A stretch of DNA of 64,000 nt from an uncultured Saprospiraceae bacterium (GCA_937967615.1 CALCMJ010000038.1:1-64000), one strand, 5' to 3'; shown: positions 7,819 through 17,534, counted from the stretch's first letter. Made by a program: numbers and translations. Notes: generated by a model not told the origin, from the sequence alone.

Positions 7819-9138
7819 CTAGTAGCAAGGATTTTGCTCCATTGCAGTATTTGCATCTATTTCTGCTCTTGGAATAGGCCAAACAGATTTACATGCATCT
7901 TCACCATTCGCAATAGCGTAATTTGCTGCTCTACCAGTTCTTTGCATATCAATAAATCTATGTCCACCCTCCCAGGCTAGTTCCTTCATTCTTTCTGTAA
8001 GAATCATGTCTTTAAAGTTTCCAGCATCTAAAGTAGCATCTCCTAAGCCAGCTCTTGCTCTCACCATATTTAAATAATCAGAAGCAGGGCCAAAATTACC
8101 TAACTCAGCTTGTGCTTCTGCCTTAATTAAAAGTACATCTGCTAATCTCAAAAGTATTGGCTTATCAGTACCTAAAGCAAAGTCAGAATACTTTGTTACT
8201 TGAAAATCTGCATTTACAGAATTAGGAGCAGCTGTTATCGAAGCAGCTCTTACATCATTCGCATCAAATGAATTTCTAATCATATCAGATGGACCTACCT
8301 CATGTCTTCCCCCTGGTGTATCCCAGTAATAGAAAGATATACTATTGGCATCTGTAGAGTTAAAATCCAATTGGAAAATTGCTTCAGAAGAAACAGATCC
8401 ATCAAATATAGACATATAGTCAGTTGCTAATGCATAACCTCCTGAGATTGCTCTATCAGCAGCAGCCGAAGCCATTGACCAATTACCTACATGTGCATAA
8501 ACCTTAGCTAGCATTGCATTAACACCACCTTTTGTAATTCTATTTGCAGATCCTCCATCTCCTAACTCTCCTAATGCCTGCTCTAACTCACTAATGATAA
8601 AATTAACAACATCTCCTTGAGATGATTTAGTAACATTTACTTCATCAACAGTAGAAATAGGACTTTGAATTAAGGGTACATCACCAAATATATTCGTGAT
8701 GTAATAATATGCCCAAGCTCTTAAAGCCCTAGACTCGCCCAAGGCTTGATTCACATCCAACCCTGGATCACTTACAGTAGGAACAACTGCTAAAACTACA
8801 TTCGCATTATATACTAATGCGTAACCATTAATCCATGAATCATCAATACCTGTATTATCAGGCAACTGTTCACTGTTATCTATATCTAACCAATTTGGGA
8901 ACGTCCCAATATGATCAGTAATATCTGTTCCTACATCCATAGTGATTGTAGTTATGCCACCCCAAAGATCCTGAGCGTTACTGTACAAACCATTCATTGC
9001 TACGGCAGCAGTTGCTGCATCCGTGATCAGCTGTTCACTGTCAATAGATTGAGCCGGATCCAATTCCAAAGGCCCTTCGCAAGCGAAAAAACCTATTGCA
9101 AGGATCGATAGACTTATATATTTTATTATGTATTTCAT
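7819..9138 (-). CDS. SusD/RagB-family outer-membrane nutrient-binding lipoprotein
   Basis: The 439-residue surface lipoprotein has a lipobox ending AIGFFAC, with the lipid-bearing Cys20. It shows the SusD-like TPR fold pattern: an N-terminal helical region, ALRAWAYYYITNIFGDVP near residue 140, and the C-terminal SusD domain with RLADVLLIKAEAQAELG. MVRARAGLGD and ELAWEGGHRFIDMQRTGR follow. SusD proteins cap the SusC pore and deliver oligosaccharides or peptides. It follows susC by 27 bases in one operon and ends at a strong terminator. The length is at the short end for the family (usually 450-600). No glycoside hydrolase, sulfatase or peptidase is adjacent, so the substrate cannot be deduced. 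Confidence 0.95.
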   Translation of the reverse strand: MKYIIKYISLSILAIGFFACEGPLELDPAQSIDSEQLITDAATAAVAMNGLYSNAQDLWGGITTITMDVGTDITDHIGTFPNWLDIDNSEQLPDNTGIDDSWINGYALVYNANVVLAVVPTVSDPGLDVNQALGESRALRAWAYYYITNIFGDVPLIQSPISTVDEVNVTKSSQGDVVNFIISELEQALGELGDGGSANRITKGGVNAMLAKVYAHVGNWSMASAAADRAISGGYALATDYMSIFDGSVSSEAIFQLDFNSTDANSISFYYWDTPGGRHEVGPSDMIRNSFDANDVRAASITAAPNSVNADFQVTKYSDFALGTDKPILLRLADVLLIKAEAQAELGNFGPASDYLNMVRARAGLGDATLDAGNFKDMILTERMKELAWEGGHRFIDMQRTGRAANYAIANGEDACKSVWPIPRAEIDANTAMEQNPCY

Positions 9139-9165
9139 AATTTTAATTTTTAATTAAACAATAGA

Positions 9166-12081
9166 TTAAAATGATCCGATAACTCCGAATTTAATCGTTT
9201 TGTTAAGTCCTTGAGTTAAAAAATCAGTTCCTAAAGTAAGATTTGAAGTTCCTTGGAAATTTGCCTCAGGATCTAATCCTAGGTAATCCGTCCAAAGCGC
9301 AAGGTTTTCACCTGAAACATAGATTCTCAAACCAGACAAACCTGCTCTTTCTATAACACTAGCAGGAAGTTGATATCCTAATGTTACAGCTTTCAATCTA
9401 ACGAAAGAACCATCTTCAACCCAATGAGAAGAAGTACCTGCACCATTCATCGCTGCATTATCCCCTCCAATTCTAAATACATCCGTCTGATCACCAGCTT
9501 CTTTCCAAGCATCTAAAACTCTTGTGTTATTATTAAACCCACGTCTTAATCCATCCTCGTTAAATACTCTTGTATAATTTAAAACCTCATTACCTTGAAC
9601 AAAGTTTAAGAATGCATCCAATGTAAATCCTTTGAAAGAAAGACCAGACTTAACTGATCCAGTGAAATCAGGATGAGGACTACCTATAAATTGATAATCA
9701 TCACCATTAATGTCACCATCACCATTAATATCTTCAAACATAAGATCTCCAGTAGCAGGATCTACTCCCAATGATTTCCAACCATAAAAATATGATAATG
9801 GCTGACCCTCATCAATTCTATTTATGAAACCTGCATCAAAACCTTGGCCATCAAATAATTCAACAACCTCATTCGTATTCTTAGCAAATTGAAGACCTAA
9901 ATCCCATCCAATTTCACCTTTAAGGATGTCAATATTCAGACCTAATTCAACACCTGAATTCTTCATCTTTCCAACGTTCTGATCTATACCTGTAAACCCT
10001 GAACTTGGAGGTAGAGGACGATTCAATAATAAATCATTTGTATTCTTAATGTAGTAATCAAATGTACCAGATACTCTGCTTAAGATTCCAAAATCTAATC
10101 CAACATTAAACTCTGAAGTCTCTTCCCATTTTAAATCTGCATTAGGAAGTGAATTAGGAGCTACACCAGCAGAACCTTGGTAATTATTCCCACCTAAAGA
10201 CAAACCTCTAGAAGCAAAATTCCCCAATCCTTGTTGGTTACCCGTTAAACCAAAACTTACTCTTAATTTAAGATCATCAATTAAAGATGACTCAGATAAG
10301 AAAGCTTCTTTGTCCAATTGCCATCCCGCTGAAATTGAAGGAAAATATCCGTATCTATTGTTTGCTCCAAATTTTGAAGAACCATCAGCTCTAAACGTAC
10401 CCGTAACTGTATACTTATTATATAGACTAAAGTTAGCACGTCCATAATAAGAAAGTAATCTATTCCCAGTTATGTCTTGCGCTGCATTTGTATATTCAGC
10501 TGCTGAAGCCAAGTATTGAAATTCAGCACTTGGGAATCCCGTTCCTGCTAAACTCGTATTATCTACATTGTATTTCTCAAAATCAATTCCAGCTATTAAT
10601 CCTAGTCCAATAGAGCTAGTTAAACTTCTTTGATAATCGAAATAATTTTGGAAAATAGTTCTGATTGCAGACGTTGTATTTAAAAACGCCGCTCCATCAA
10701 CACCACCACCTTGTGAAGTAGTCACAGGGTTATATATTCTCTCATTAAAATCTGTAATATCTAATCCTACCTTAGAATTAAAAGCTAAACCTTCAATAAT
10801 CTGAGCTTTAACCCCTACGTTTCCTAAAGTCCTTCTCGAATTAATTTTATTTGTTTTTTCCACTGCCGTTGCAATTGGATTTTCAAAAAACATTCCATCA
10901 AAATTATAAGAACCATCCTCTTTGTAAATATCTACATTCTGAGGTTGTAGAATGGCTAAACTTAATGCACCATAAATGTTATTATCAGATTGCACTACAT
11001 TCGTTTCACTCTTAACCATGTTGATACCTGCATTCAAGGTTAACCAATCATTCGCAGAGTGATCAAAATTCATACGACCTGAAATTCTATTAAAATTCTG
11101 ATTAAGGATCGTTCCGTCTTGATCAAAGAAAGATCCACCTAGGTAATATTTTGTTTTTAAATCTCCACCAGATACTCCTAAGTCATATTGAGTTATTGGA
11201 GCTGTACGGTATAACGCACCAAAGAAATCTGCATTTTTACCGTTCCAATCACTTCCTGTCAACTCTGCATATTGTTCACCACTTAGCATATCCCAAGTTC
11301 TGTTCGCTTCTTGACTTCCTCTAGAATATCCAAAGTTTATTTTAGCATCTCCGTTAAACCCTCTTTTGGTTGTAATCAAAACTACACCGTTAGATGCACG
11401 TGATCCGTATATAGAAGCTGAGGCTGCATCTTTTAAAACCTCTATAGATTCTATATCAGAAGGATTAATGTCAGATAAAACATTATGATCCATTCCACCA
11501 TAATACTGCTCTGAAAAATCACCAGTAGTTACTGGAATACCATCTATTACGTATAAAGGCTCGTTACCAGCATTTATAGAAGAATTACCACGTATTCTCA
11601 TTGACATACCAGCTCCTGGCTGTCCTGAGTTTGAGGTAACTAACAAACCTGGAACCTCTCCTTGAAGTATACCGTCAATACTGACAATCGATTTATTTTG
11701 TATATCATCACCATCGACTTGTGATATTGAACCTGATACATCAGTTTTCTGCTGTGAACCATAGCCCACAACAACAATGTCATCAAGTAATGTACCCTCT
11801 GTAAGAATCACACTTGCCATTCCTCCATTGGTTACATCAATTTCTTGGTCTCCGTACCCTGTATAAGAAATTACAAGAGTGTTAAAACCATCTGGGACTA
11901 CTAAAGAATAATTACCATCAATGTCAGTAATTGTTCCTGTTGTGGTTCCTTTTACGATAACGTTAGCGCCTATCATAGGAACGTCCGAAGCATCCTTGAC
12001 AGTACCAGTAACGGTTCTTTGTGCAAACACTGTTATTGATCCAAAAAACAGTATAAGCACAATTGTACTAAGCTTTTTCAT
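9166..12081 (-). CDS. SusC/RagA-family TonB-dependent outer-membrane transporter
   Basis: The 971-residue transporter has a signal peptide (1-20). A carboxypeptidase-regulatory-like domain follows (about 22-95, TVTGTVKDASDVPMIGANV). The SusC linker VVVGYGSQQKTDVSGS leads into the plug domain (about 115-220, with GEVPGLLV, MRIRGNSSINAGNEPLYVIDG and SIYGSRASNGVVLITTKRG). A long beta-barrel ends in FGVIGSF. It imports a substrate captured by its partner SusD using TonB energy. No anti-sigma-binding STN domain precedes the plug, which agrees with the absence of a FecI/FecR pair nearby. The start gives a perfect signal peptide. Substrate is unknown. Confidence 0.96.
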   Translation of the reverse strand: MKKLSTIVLILFFGSITVFAQRTVTGTVKDASDVPMIGANVIVKGTTTGTITDIDGNYSLVVPDGFNTLVISYTGYGDQEIDVTNGGMASVILTEGTLLDDIVVVGYGSQQKTDVSGSISQVDGDDIQNKSIVSIDGILQGEVPGLLVTSNSGQPGAGMSMRIRGNSSINAGNEPLYVIDGIPVTTGDFSEQYYGGMDHNVLSDINPSDIESIEVLKDAASASIYGSRASNGVVLITTKRGFNGDAKINFGYSRGSQEANRTWDMLSGEQYAELTGSDWNGKNADFFGALYRTAPITQYDLGVSGGDLKTKYYLGGSFFDQDGTILNQNFNRISGRMNFDHSANDWLTLNAGINMVKSETNVVQSDNNIYGALSLAILQPQNVDIYKEDGSYNFDGMFFENPIATAVEKTNKINSRRTLGNVGVKAQIIEGLAFNSKVGLDITDFNERIYNPVTTSQGGGVDGAAFLNTTSAIRTIFQNYFDYQRSLTSSIGLGLIAGIDFEKYNVDNTSLAGTGFPSAEFQYLASAAEYTNAAQDITGNRLLSYYGRANFSLYNKYTVTGTFRADGSSKFGANNRYGYFPSISAGWQLDKEAFLSESSLIDDLKLRVSFGLTGNQQGLGNFASRGLSLGGNNYQGSAGVAPNSLPNADLKWEETSEFNVGLDFGILSRVSGTFDYYIKNTNDLLLNRPLPPSSGFTGIDQNVGKMKNSGVELGLNIDILKGEIGWDLGLQFAKNTNEVVELFDGQGFDAGFINRIDEGQPLSYFYGWKSLGVDPATGDLMFEDINGDGDINGDDYQFIGSPHPDFTGSVKSGLSFKGFTLDAFLNFVQGNEVLNYTRVFNEDGLRRGFNNNTRVLDAWKEAGDQTDVFRIGGDNAAMNGAGTSSHWVEDGSFVRLKAVTLGYQLPASVIERAGLSGLRIYVSGENLALWTDYLGLDPEANFQGTSNLTLGTDFLTQGLNKTIKFGVIGSF

Positions 12082-12438
12082 ATGTATTGTTTTATTATAT
12101 AATGCTTACAAGATGAGTTTGTTTGTTGTTCATTTCTCCATCTTGAAAGGTTAAATTAAGGATTTATGACTGTTAATTATATATTAAAACGAAATAAAAT
12201 AGAGATTGTGCTCATTCAAGACCAAGTTTGTAAATAATCCAGATTGAAGGCAGCGAATCCAACATATTTACCCCCGTTTTCCTTTAGCAATGCTTTAAAT
12301 ACCTAGTAATTCCTGATGATGTTACATTTATAAAGAGGATATTATCAACAAATGAATACAACAAAAATTATATTTAAAAGCACGTAACTAATTGAATAAG
12401 TTCACGTTACTAAGAGTATAGATTAAAAAATACAAATA
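12082..12438. other. 357-base divergent intergenic region between susC and the DinB gene
   Basis: This is the longest gap in the window. It is AT-rich with no open frame and must hold the susC promoter on the minus strand and the DinB promoter on the plus strand. I find no exact TAnnTTTG box for either gene. A direct repeat CACGTAACTA (12381-12390) and CACGTTACTA (12403-12412), with starts 22 bases apart or about two helical turns, lies 27 bases before the DinB ATG and could be an operator. No riboswitch or small RNA is recognised. Confidence 0.4.
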
Positions 12439-13083
12439 ATGAAGCTAAATACGAATCGCAGAGACTTTCTCCAAAATACATCCTTGTGCGCTTTAGGAGC
12501 TGCAGGTGTATCAGTTAATTCTTTTCAGAATCTAATCAATCAAGACATCCAAACGTCCGATAATATAAATGAAATAGGACCAAAAAAGGGATATTCACCA
12601 CAAATTGGGACCCTAGTATCTATGATGAATTGGATGAGAGAAACTGTACTCCGCTCTGTTCAGGGTCTAAGTACGGCTGAGCTAGATTACTTACATGATG
12701 AAAAATCAAACACCATTGGTGCTATGTTATTACATTTAGCCGCCACTGAAAAATACTATCAACTTAATACATTGGAAAAAATGAATTGGGGCTCATGGGA
12801 TAAAACCATATCAGACGAATGGGATACAGCTATGGATTTAGGAGACCAAGGAAGAAGAAAAATTAAAGGACATTCACTAGATTTCTATTTGGAAAAACTA
12901 TCTACCGTGAGAACAGCCTCATTGGAAGCAATGTCAAAATTAGATGATAATTGGATTCTCTACACAGATGAATCATGGTTTTGGGGCCCTACAAATAATT
13001 ATTGCAAATGGTTTCATGTTGTAGAACACGAATCTAATCACAATGGTCAGATTAAGTATATTTCAAGTAGAATTAATGTTTAG
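12439..13083 (+). CDS. DinB-family protein with a twin-arginine signal
   Basis: The 214-residue protein begins with a Tat-type leader: NRRDFLQ at residues 6-12, followed by a weakly hydrophobic stretch (SLCALGAAGVSV). The mature part is a DinB/YfiT four-helix bundle. The three-histidine metal-site pattern is visible as MLLHLAATEKYYQ near residue 100 and HVVEHESNHNGQIKYI at the C-terminus. DinB-like proteins are often metal-dependent thiol transferases or of unknown role, and most are cytoplasmic. Export through Tat would fit a protein folded around its metal before transport. It is divergent from the susCD operon and has no partner gene. Family is strong; substrate and location are inferred. 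Confidence 0.85.
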   Translation: MKLNTNRRDFLQNTSLCALGAAGVSVNSFQNLINQDIQTSDNINEIGPKKGYSPQIGTLVSMMNWMRETVLRSVQGLSTAELDYLHDEKSNTIGAMLLHLAATEKYYQLNTLEKMNWGSWDKTISDEWDTAMDLGDQGRRKIKGHSLDFYLEKLSTVRTASLEAMSKLDDNWILYTDESWFWGPTNNYCKWFHVVEHESNHNGQIKYISSRINV

Positions 13084-13103
13084 TTATATAATAATTGAAA
13101 AAA

Positions 13104-13150
13104 CGCCAAACTCCTTACTTGTAAGGTAAATACAACTACGGAGTTCAGCG
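13104..13150. terminator. weak bidirectional terminator-like inverted repeat
   Basis: CGCCAAACTCC (13104-13114) can pair with GGAGTTCAGCG (13140-13150) with two mismatches across a 25-base loop. It lies between the convergent DinB and GEVED genes and is flanked by A-rich and T-rich tracts. The long loop makes this tentative. Confidence 0.35.
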
Positions 13151-13173
13151 CCTTTAATTTCTTATAGTCTTCT

Positions 13174-14427
13174 TTATCGTGCCACAATAAACGGACTCGA
13201 AAATACCTCTCCAGCTAAACTATATTTGGCAATGTAATACGCTTCTGGAAACATACTTACATCTATACAAACCTTATTTGTACGTTCTTGATTTTCCACG
13301 CGTTTCATTAGTTCGCCTTTTAGATTGTAGATTTCTAAATCCGCTGGAATATCTCTTTCATATTTGAATGTAATACAGGTAGAAACTTGAGCAGGATTAG
13401 GACTGATTTTCACTAATTCTAAAGATTGGATATCATTTTTTTCAACAACATTATTCCTTACAGAAACCTCTCCTTCTCCTACCACTGAAACCCCTAAAGG
13501 ATCTAAAATTGTAACTAAGTAGTCTTCTACCTCACCCCATGAAAAATAATTACATGTGTGTACTACGGGTGTTGCATATTTTATCACTACACGCATCTTG
13601 TACATCTCATATGGATTCAGTGTATTAGGAATATTCAAATTGAATGATTCTGTGTCAGTTGTAGCTGAACCACTAAACACCTTTTCTCCAGCATCTTCAA
13701 ATGAATTGTTTTTATTATAATCCATCCAAACTCCCCATACTTCAGGATATTCACCTGCTGGAAATCCTGGCGTCAAAACCACACTATTGCTCATACCCAT
13801 ATTCAAATAATATCCAGAGCAGTAATCCCTAAAATATCCGTCATTGTTACCAGTACCAATTTCTATATCATTTACCTTTACAGATTCAATATATTCAAAT
13901 GAGCTGCTGTTCATTAAACCATCACATGATGGGGCGAAATTTTCTATAAAAACCGAATAATCCTCTACTTCTCCATAGGTGAAGTTCCCGCAAGGATTTG
14001 CAGGACTCCCATATTTCATCACTACTCGCATTCTTGAAAAACCAGTAAATCCACCAGCTGGAACAAAAACATTACTAGCAATTCCTAATGGGTATGCTGT
14101 AGTAGTCCTTATTATTTCCTCACCAGCATCATCAAAATCATTGTCATTATTTAAATCAATCCAGACACCAAAATACTCTGCATATTCTGTTCCTGAATAA
14201 GAAACGTTTATATTAAAGTTTTGGCATTCTCCCCTAATAATATAAAAAGGGGAATTAGCGGTTTGATCATCGTATCCTCCGCTTTGTGCAATATTGTGTG
14301 TCTTTGCTCCTACCCTTACCGTGGATATCCATTCGTCGCTATCTGTTGTAGCTGAAGAAGTGCAGTATTGACCAATCAAAGTGTGCGTAAGTAAAGAAAA
14401 GAGTAAAACTGGCAGTAATTTGTTCAT
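13174..14427 (-). CDS. T9SS-secreted protein with two GEVED domains
   Basis: The 417-residue protein has a signal peptide (about 1-20, ...THTLIGQ) and two homologous GEVED units. The first carries the acidic loop DLNNDNDFDDAGE (91-103) and GEVEDY at 152-157. The second carries DYNKNNSFEDAGE (236-248) and GEVEDY at 298-303. Both units have paired cysteines. The last 80 residues (KISPNPAQVSTCITFKY onward, ending with a basic VAR) match a type A T9SS sorting domain, so the protein should be exported by type IX secretion and attached to the surface. Acidic loops suggest calcium binding. Function is unknown; surface adhesion or matrix roles are possible. It stands alone. Confidence 0.88.
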   Translation of the reverse strand: MNKLLPVLLFSLLTHTLIGQYCTSSATTDSDEWISTVRVGAKTHNIAQSGGYDDQTANSPFYIIRGECQNFNINVSYSGTEYAEYFGVWIDLNNDNDFDDAGEEIIRTTTAYPLGIASNVFVPAGGFTGFSRMRVVMKYGSPANPCGNFTYGEVEDYSVFIENFAPSCDGLMNSSSFEYIESVKVNDIEIGTGNNDGYFRDYCSGYYLNMGMSNSVVLTPGFPAGEYPEVWGVWMDYNKNNSFEDAGEKVFSGSATTDTESFNLNIPNTLNPYEMYKMRVVIKYATPVVHTCNYFSWGEVEDYLVTILDPLGVSVVGEGEVSVRNNVVEKNDIQSLELVKISPNPAQVSTCITFKYERDIPADLEIYNLKGELMKRVENQERTNKVCIDVSMFPEAYYIAKYSLAGEVFSSPFIVAR

Positions 14428-14506
14428 AATATTGATTATTTACCCTGTAGTTCTGTTTTTACTAAAAAGGTAAATCAGCTTTTAAAAATCAGTATTATAT
14501 TAGAAC

Positions 14507-14704
14507 ATGATTTTTAAATTCATTCTAAGCTTCTTCTTATCCGCTATACTAATGCTCTTAGTAAAGGGATACTTACTGTATAGTACTAGAGACTTATCCA
14601 TTCAGGGTACTAAAGATGGATTTCTCTTGATATTACTTTGGGCAATGATATTTGGATTCTTTTATTTTAGAAAGAAAAGAGCGAGCAATAATAACATTGA
14701 ATAA
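14507..14704 (+). CDS. small membrane protein, unknown function
   Basis: This 65-residue protein has two predicted membrane helices, about 3-25 (FKFILSFFLSAILMLLVKGY) and about 41-54 (GFLLILLWAMIFGFFYF), separated by a short polar loop. It ends in a basic tail RKKRAS. I do not recognise a family. Its stop overlaps the start of the oxidase gene by 8 bases, so the two are probably translated together. Its reality rests on the translational coupling and the coherent membrane pattern. Confidence 0.6.
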   Translation: MIFKFILSFFLSAILMLLVKGYLLYSTRDLSIQGTKDGFLLILLWAMIFGFFYFRKKRASNNNIE

Positions 14705-15854
14705 GCATTACGACATTATCATTTTGGGTCTTGGCTCCATGGGGAGTGCAACATCTTATTATACTGCAAGAAAGGGTAAGTCAGTCTTAGCTTTAGATCA
14801 ATTCCATCCACCGCACAGATTAGGTTCACATTCCGGAGGCAGTCGGATTATCCGAAAAGCATATTTTGAACATCCTGATTATGTCCCACTTCTCAATCTA
14901 GCCTATACTAATTGGCAAGAGCTTGAGAATATCTACAATCAGAAATTTTTCCATAAGACTGGCCTTATCTATTTCGGAAAAGAAAACGAACTCTTAATAA
15001 ATGGTGTCCAGCGCTCTGCGAATAAATACCAAATACATTTAACTGAATTCTCAGAAGAAGATTTAAAACAAAGCTATCCTCAATTTAACATTCCATCAGA
15101 ATTTACACGTCTTCTTGAACCTGATGCTGGCTTCATTGAGACTGATACAACTATTGAAGCTTACCATACACTGGCTAAGAATGAGGGAGCGAATTTATTT
15201 ACTGATACTAAGGTTAACGATTGGGATTATCAGAATAATAAAATTACAGTATATACTGAAAAAGGAAATTTTACAGCTGAAAAATTAATTCTTTGTGCAG
15301 GAGCTTGGACGTCAGCACTGCTAAGAGAGAGTGGCCATGTTATAAAGCTAAATTCAACGCGTCAGAGTTTCTTTTGGTTTGAACCAGACGATACATCAAA
15401 TTTCATTCCTCATAAATTTCCGTGCTGGAACATTCAAGACCCAAATTACGAAGGACTATTTTATGGATTCCCATATAAGACAGAAGGAAACCCTAATGCT
15501 CCATACGGATTAAAACTTGCACATCATGTAGCAGGGAAAAGTGCAAATCCTGATAATCTGCTTGAAGAGCCTAAACAATTTGAAAAGGAGACAATTACTA
15601 AAATCCTGGATAAATATATTCCGAATACTTCTAAGAATCTGATTGCTGCGGGAAGCTGCATATACACGAATTCATCAGACGAAGATTTCATCATTGACTA
15701 CTTAGACAACACAGATAAGAATGTCATTCTTGCATGCGGATTCAGTGGACATGGCTTTAAATTTGTTCCAGCGATTGGCGATTTACTAAGCGAAATGGCG
15801 ATCTCTAAAGTTAAGGCAAAAGAACTAGAGTTTTTATCCCTTTCCAGATTTTAA
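14697..15854 (+). CDS. solA: N-methyltryptophan/sarcosine oxidase-type flavoenzyme
   Basis: This flavoenzyme of 385 residues, counted from a TTG at 14697, belongs to the monomeric sarcosine oxidase group, which oxidises N-methyl amino acids to formaldehyde, amino acid and H2O2. The Rossmann FAD motif GLGSMG is at 11-16, directly after the start, as in the family. SGGSRIIRKAYFEHPDYVPL matches the substrate-side segment. The cysteine in GSCIYTNSSDEDFIID (C321) sits where the family attaches FAD covalently (Cys315 in Bacillus), and GFSGHGFKF closes the fold. An ATG at 14652 would add 15 residues unlike any relative and overlap the upstream gene by 53 bases, so TTG is preferred. SolA versus sarcosine oxidase or pipecolate oxidase cannot be settled here. 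Confidence 0.88.
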   Translation: MNKHYDIIILGLGSMGSATSYYTARKGKSVLALDQFHPPHRLGSHSGGSRIIRKAYFEHPDYVPLLNLAYTNWQELENIYNQKFFHKTGLIYFGKENELLINGVQRSANKYQIHLTEFSEEDLKQSYPQFNIPSEFTRLLEPDAGFIETDTTIEAYHTLAKNEGANLFTDTKVNDWDYQNNKITVYTEKGNFTAEKLILCAGAWTSALLRESGHVIKLNSTRQSFFWFEPDDTSNFIPHKFPCWNIQDPNYEGLFYGFPYKTEGNPNAPYGLKLAHHVAGKSANPDNLLEEPKQFEKETITKILDKYIPNTSKNLIAAGSCIYTNSSDEDFIIDYLDNTDKNVILACGFSGHGFKFVPAIGDLLSEMAISKVKAKELEFLSLSRF

Positions 15855-15866
15855 AAGAAGCAAGCT

Positions 15867-17534
15867 TTATTTTTTATTAAAACCATCCTTCAATGTCACG
15901 GTTCTATTAAACACAAGCATACCTTCTTTAGAATCCTGATCCTTTATATAATAGCCTTTCCTGAAAAATTGAAAATGTTCAGACTCACCAGCTGATTTCA
16001 GGGAGGGTTCAGACATTGCCTTTGTGTTAACTACAAGTGAGTCTGGATTTACAAATTCCAAAAAGTCTTTATCTTCATGACTATCAGGTGTGGGATCAGT
16101 GAAAAGCGTATCATAAGAACGGATTTCTATAGGAATAGCATCTGCGCAGTTTACCCAATGCAAAACGCCTTTTGCTTTAATTCCAGAATTATCGCTCCCA
16201 CTTTTCGTTTCCGGGTAGTACTTGCAAATCACCTCTATAACATTTCCTTCTGCATCTGTTTTATGATCTTCATAGGTAATAATATATGCATTCTTAAGTC
16301 TTACTGTTTTCCCAGGCGCCAGTCTGAAGTATTTCTTTGGAGGATCTAAAGCAAAGTCTTCTCGTTCAATAAATATTTCATTCCCAAAACTAATATCTCT
16401 TTCTCCCATCGTTTCATCCTCAGGATTATTTAAGGATTTAAGCAACTCGGAACTTCCTTCTGGATAGTTTGAGATAGTTAACTTTAATGGCGACTCCACC
16501 ACCATGACGCGTGTTGCTTTTTTGTTCAAGACCTCTCTAGCACAAGCATTCAATAAATTTATCTCAATTAAGTTCTCACGTTTTGTCAGACCCACTTTTT
16601 CAATAAGCATGCGAATACCTTCGGGTGGATACCCTCTTCTACGCACACCAGAAAGTGTAGACATTCTAGGGTCGTCCCATCCAGAAACAATGTCATTCTC
16701 TACAAGTTTCATAAGTTTACGCTTGCTCATGATCATGTACTCAACGTTCATCCTAGAAAATTCAATTTGTCTACTAGGGAAAATCTCTAAATGTTCAATG
16801 AACCAGTCATATAATGGTCTATGATGTCTGAACTCTAATGAACAAAGTGAATGCGTAATATTCTCAATGCTATCTGATTGCCCGTGTGCAAAATCATACA
16901 TAGGATATATACACCACTTGTCAGCAGTTCTGTGATGATCTTCATGCTTGATTCTATAGATGACAGGATCACGCATATGCATATTAGGTGAAGACATATC
17001 AATTTTAGCTCGCAATACCTTAGCTCCATCTGCATAATCCCCATTGCGCATTTTTTCAAAATCCACCATATTCTCTTCTATAGTTCTTTCTCTATATGGG
17101 CTATTCTTTCCCGGTTCAGTGGGTGTACCCTTCATCTCAGAAATTTCATCAGCTGTGGATTCGTCTACATATGCAAGTCCTTTTGAAATAAGTTTCTTTG
17201 CATAGTCATAAAGTGTATCAAAATAATCAGACGCATAGTATTCTCTGTCATCCCAATTATAGCCTAACCATTTGATATCCTTCTTAATATTATCAACGAA
17301 TTCAGTTTTTTCGTTAGTTGGGTTAGTATCATCAAATCTTAGATTGGTTTTTCCACCATACTTTTTCGCTATCTCAAAGTTGAGACAAATAGCCTTAGCA
17401 TGCCCTATATGCAATCTACCATTAGGCTCGGGAGGAAAACGCGTATGTATACGGCCTTCATGTTTTTTGTTTTTTAAATCTTCTTCGATTATCTCTTCGA
17501 TGAAGTTTAAAGATTCTTCTTTTTCTGTACTCAT
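15867..17534 (-). CDS. glnS: glutaminyl-tRNA synthetase
   Basis: This class I synthetase charges tRNA-Gln with glutamine. Its 555 residues match bacterial GlnRS. PPEPNGRLHIGHAKAI holds the HIGH signature at 42-45. VIMSKRKL near residue 265 is the KMSKS-equivalent, and the C-terminal anticodon-binding beta-barrels are present to the end. Having GlnRS implies direct glutaminylation rather than the GatCAB route. It starts 3 bases after the argS stop on the same strand, making a two-synthetase unit. Confidence 0.97.
   Translation of the reverse strand: MSTEKEESLNFIEEIIEEDLKNKKHEGRIHTRFPPEPNGRLHIGHAKAICLNFEIAKKYGGKTNLRFDDTNPTNEKTEFVDNIKKDIKWLGYNWDDREYYASDYFDTLYDYAKKLISKGLAYVDESTADEISEMKGTPTEPGKNSPYRERTIEENMVDFEKMRNGDYADGAKVLRAKIDMSSPNMHMRDPVIYRIKHEDHHRTADKWCIYPMYDFAHGQSDSIENITHSLCSLEFRHHRPLYDWFIEHLEIFPSRQIEFSRMNVEYMIMSKRKLMKLVENDIVSGWDDPRMSTLSGVRRRGYPPEGIRMLIEKVGLTKRENLIEINLLNACAREVLNKKATRVMVVESPLKLTISNYPEGSSELLKSLNNPEDETMGERDISFGNEIFIEREDFALDPPKKYFRLAPGKTVRLKNAYIITYEDHKTDAEGNVIEVICKYYPETKSGSDNSGIKAKGVLHWVNCADAIPIEIRSYDTLFTDPTPDSHEDKDFLEFVNPDSLVVNTKAMSEPSLKSAGESEHFQFFRKGYYIKDQDSKEGMLVFNRTVTLKDGFNKK

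Noticed and set aside
7819-12081. Polysaccharide utilisation locus
   Set aside because: Only susC and susD are present; no CAZyme, sulfatase or dedicated regulator flanks them, so a full PUL is not supported.
14652-14696. Longer N-terminus for the SolA-type oxidase
   Set aside because: Adds 15 residues before the FAD motif that relatives lack and overlaps the upstream membrane-protein gene by 53 bases.
15843-15870. AAGCAAGCTT then T-rich stretch between solA and glnS
   Set aside because: The stem is only three base pairs and too weak to call a terminator.
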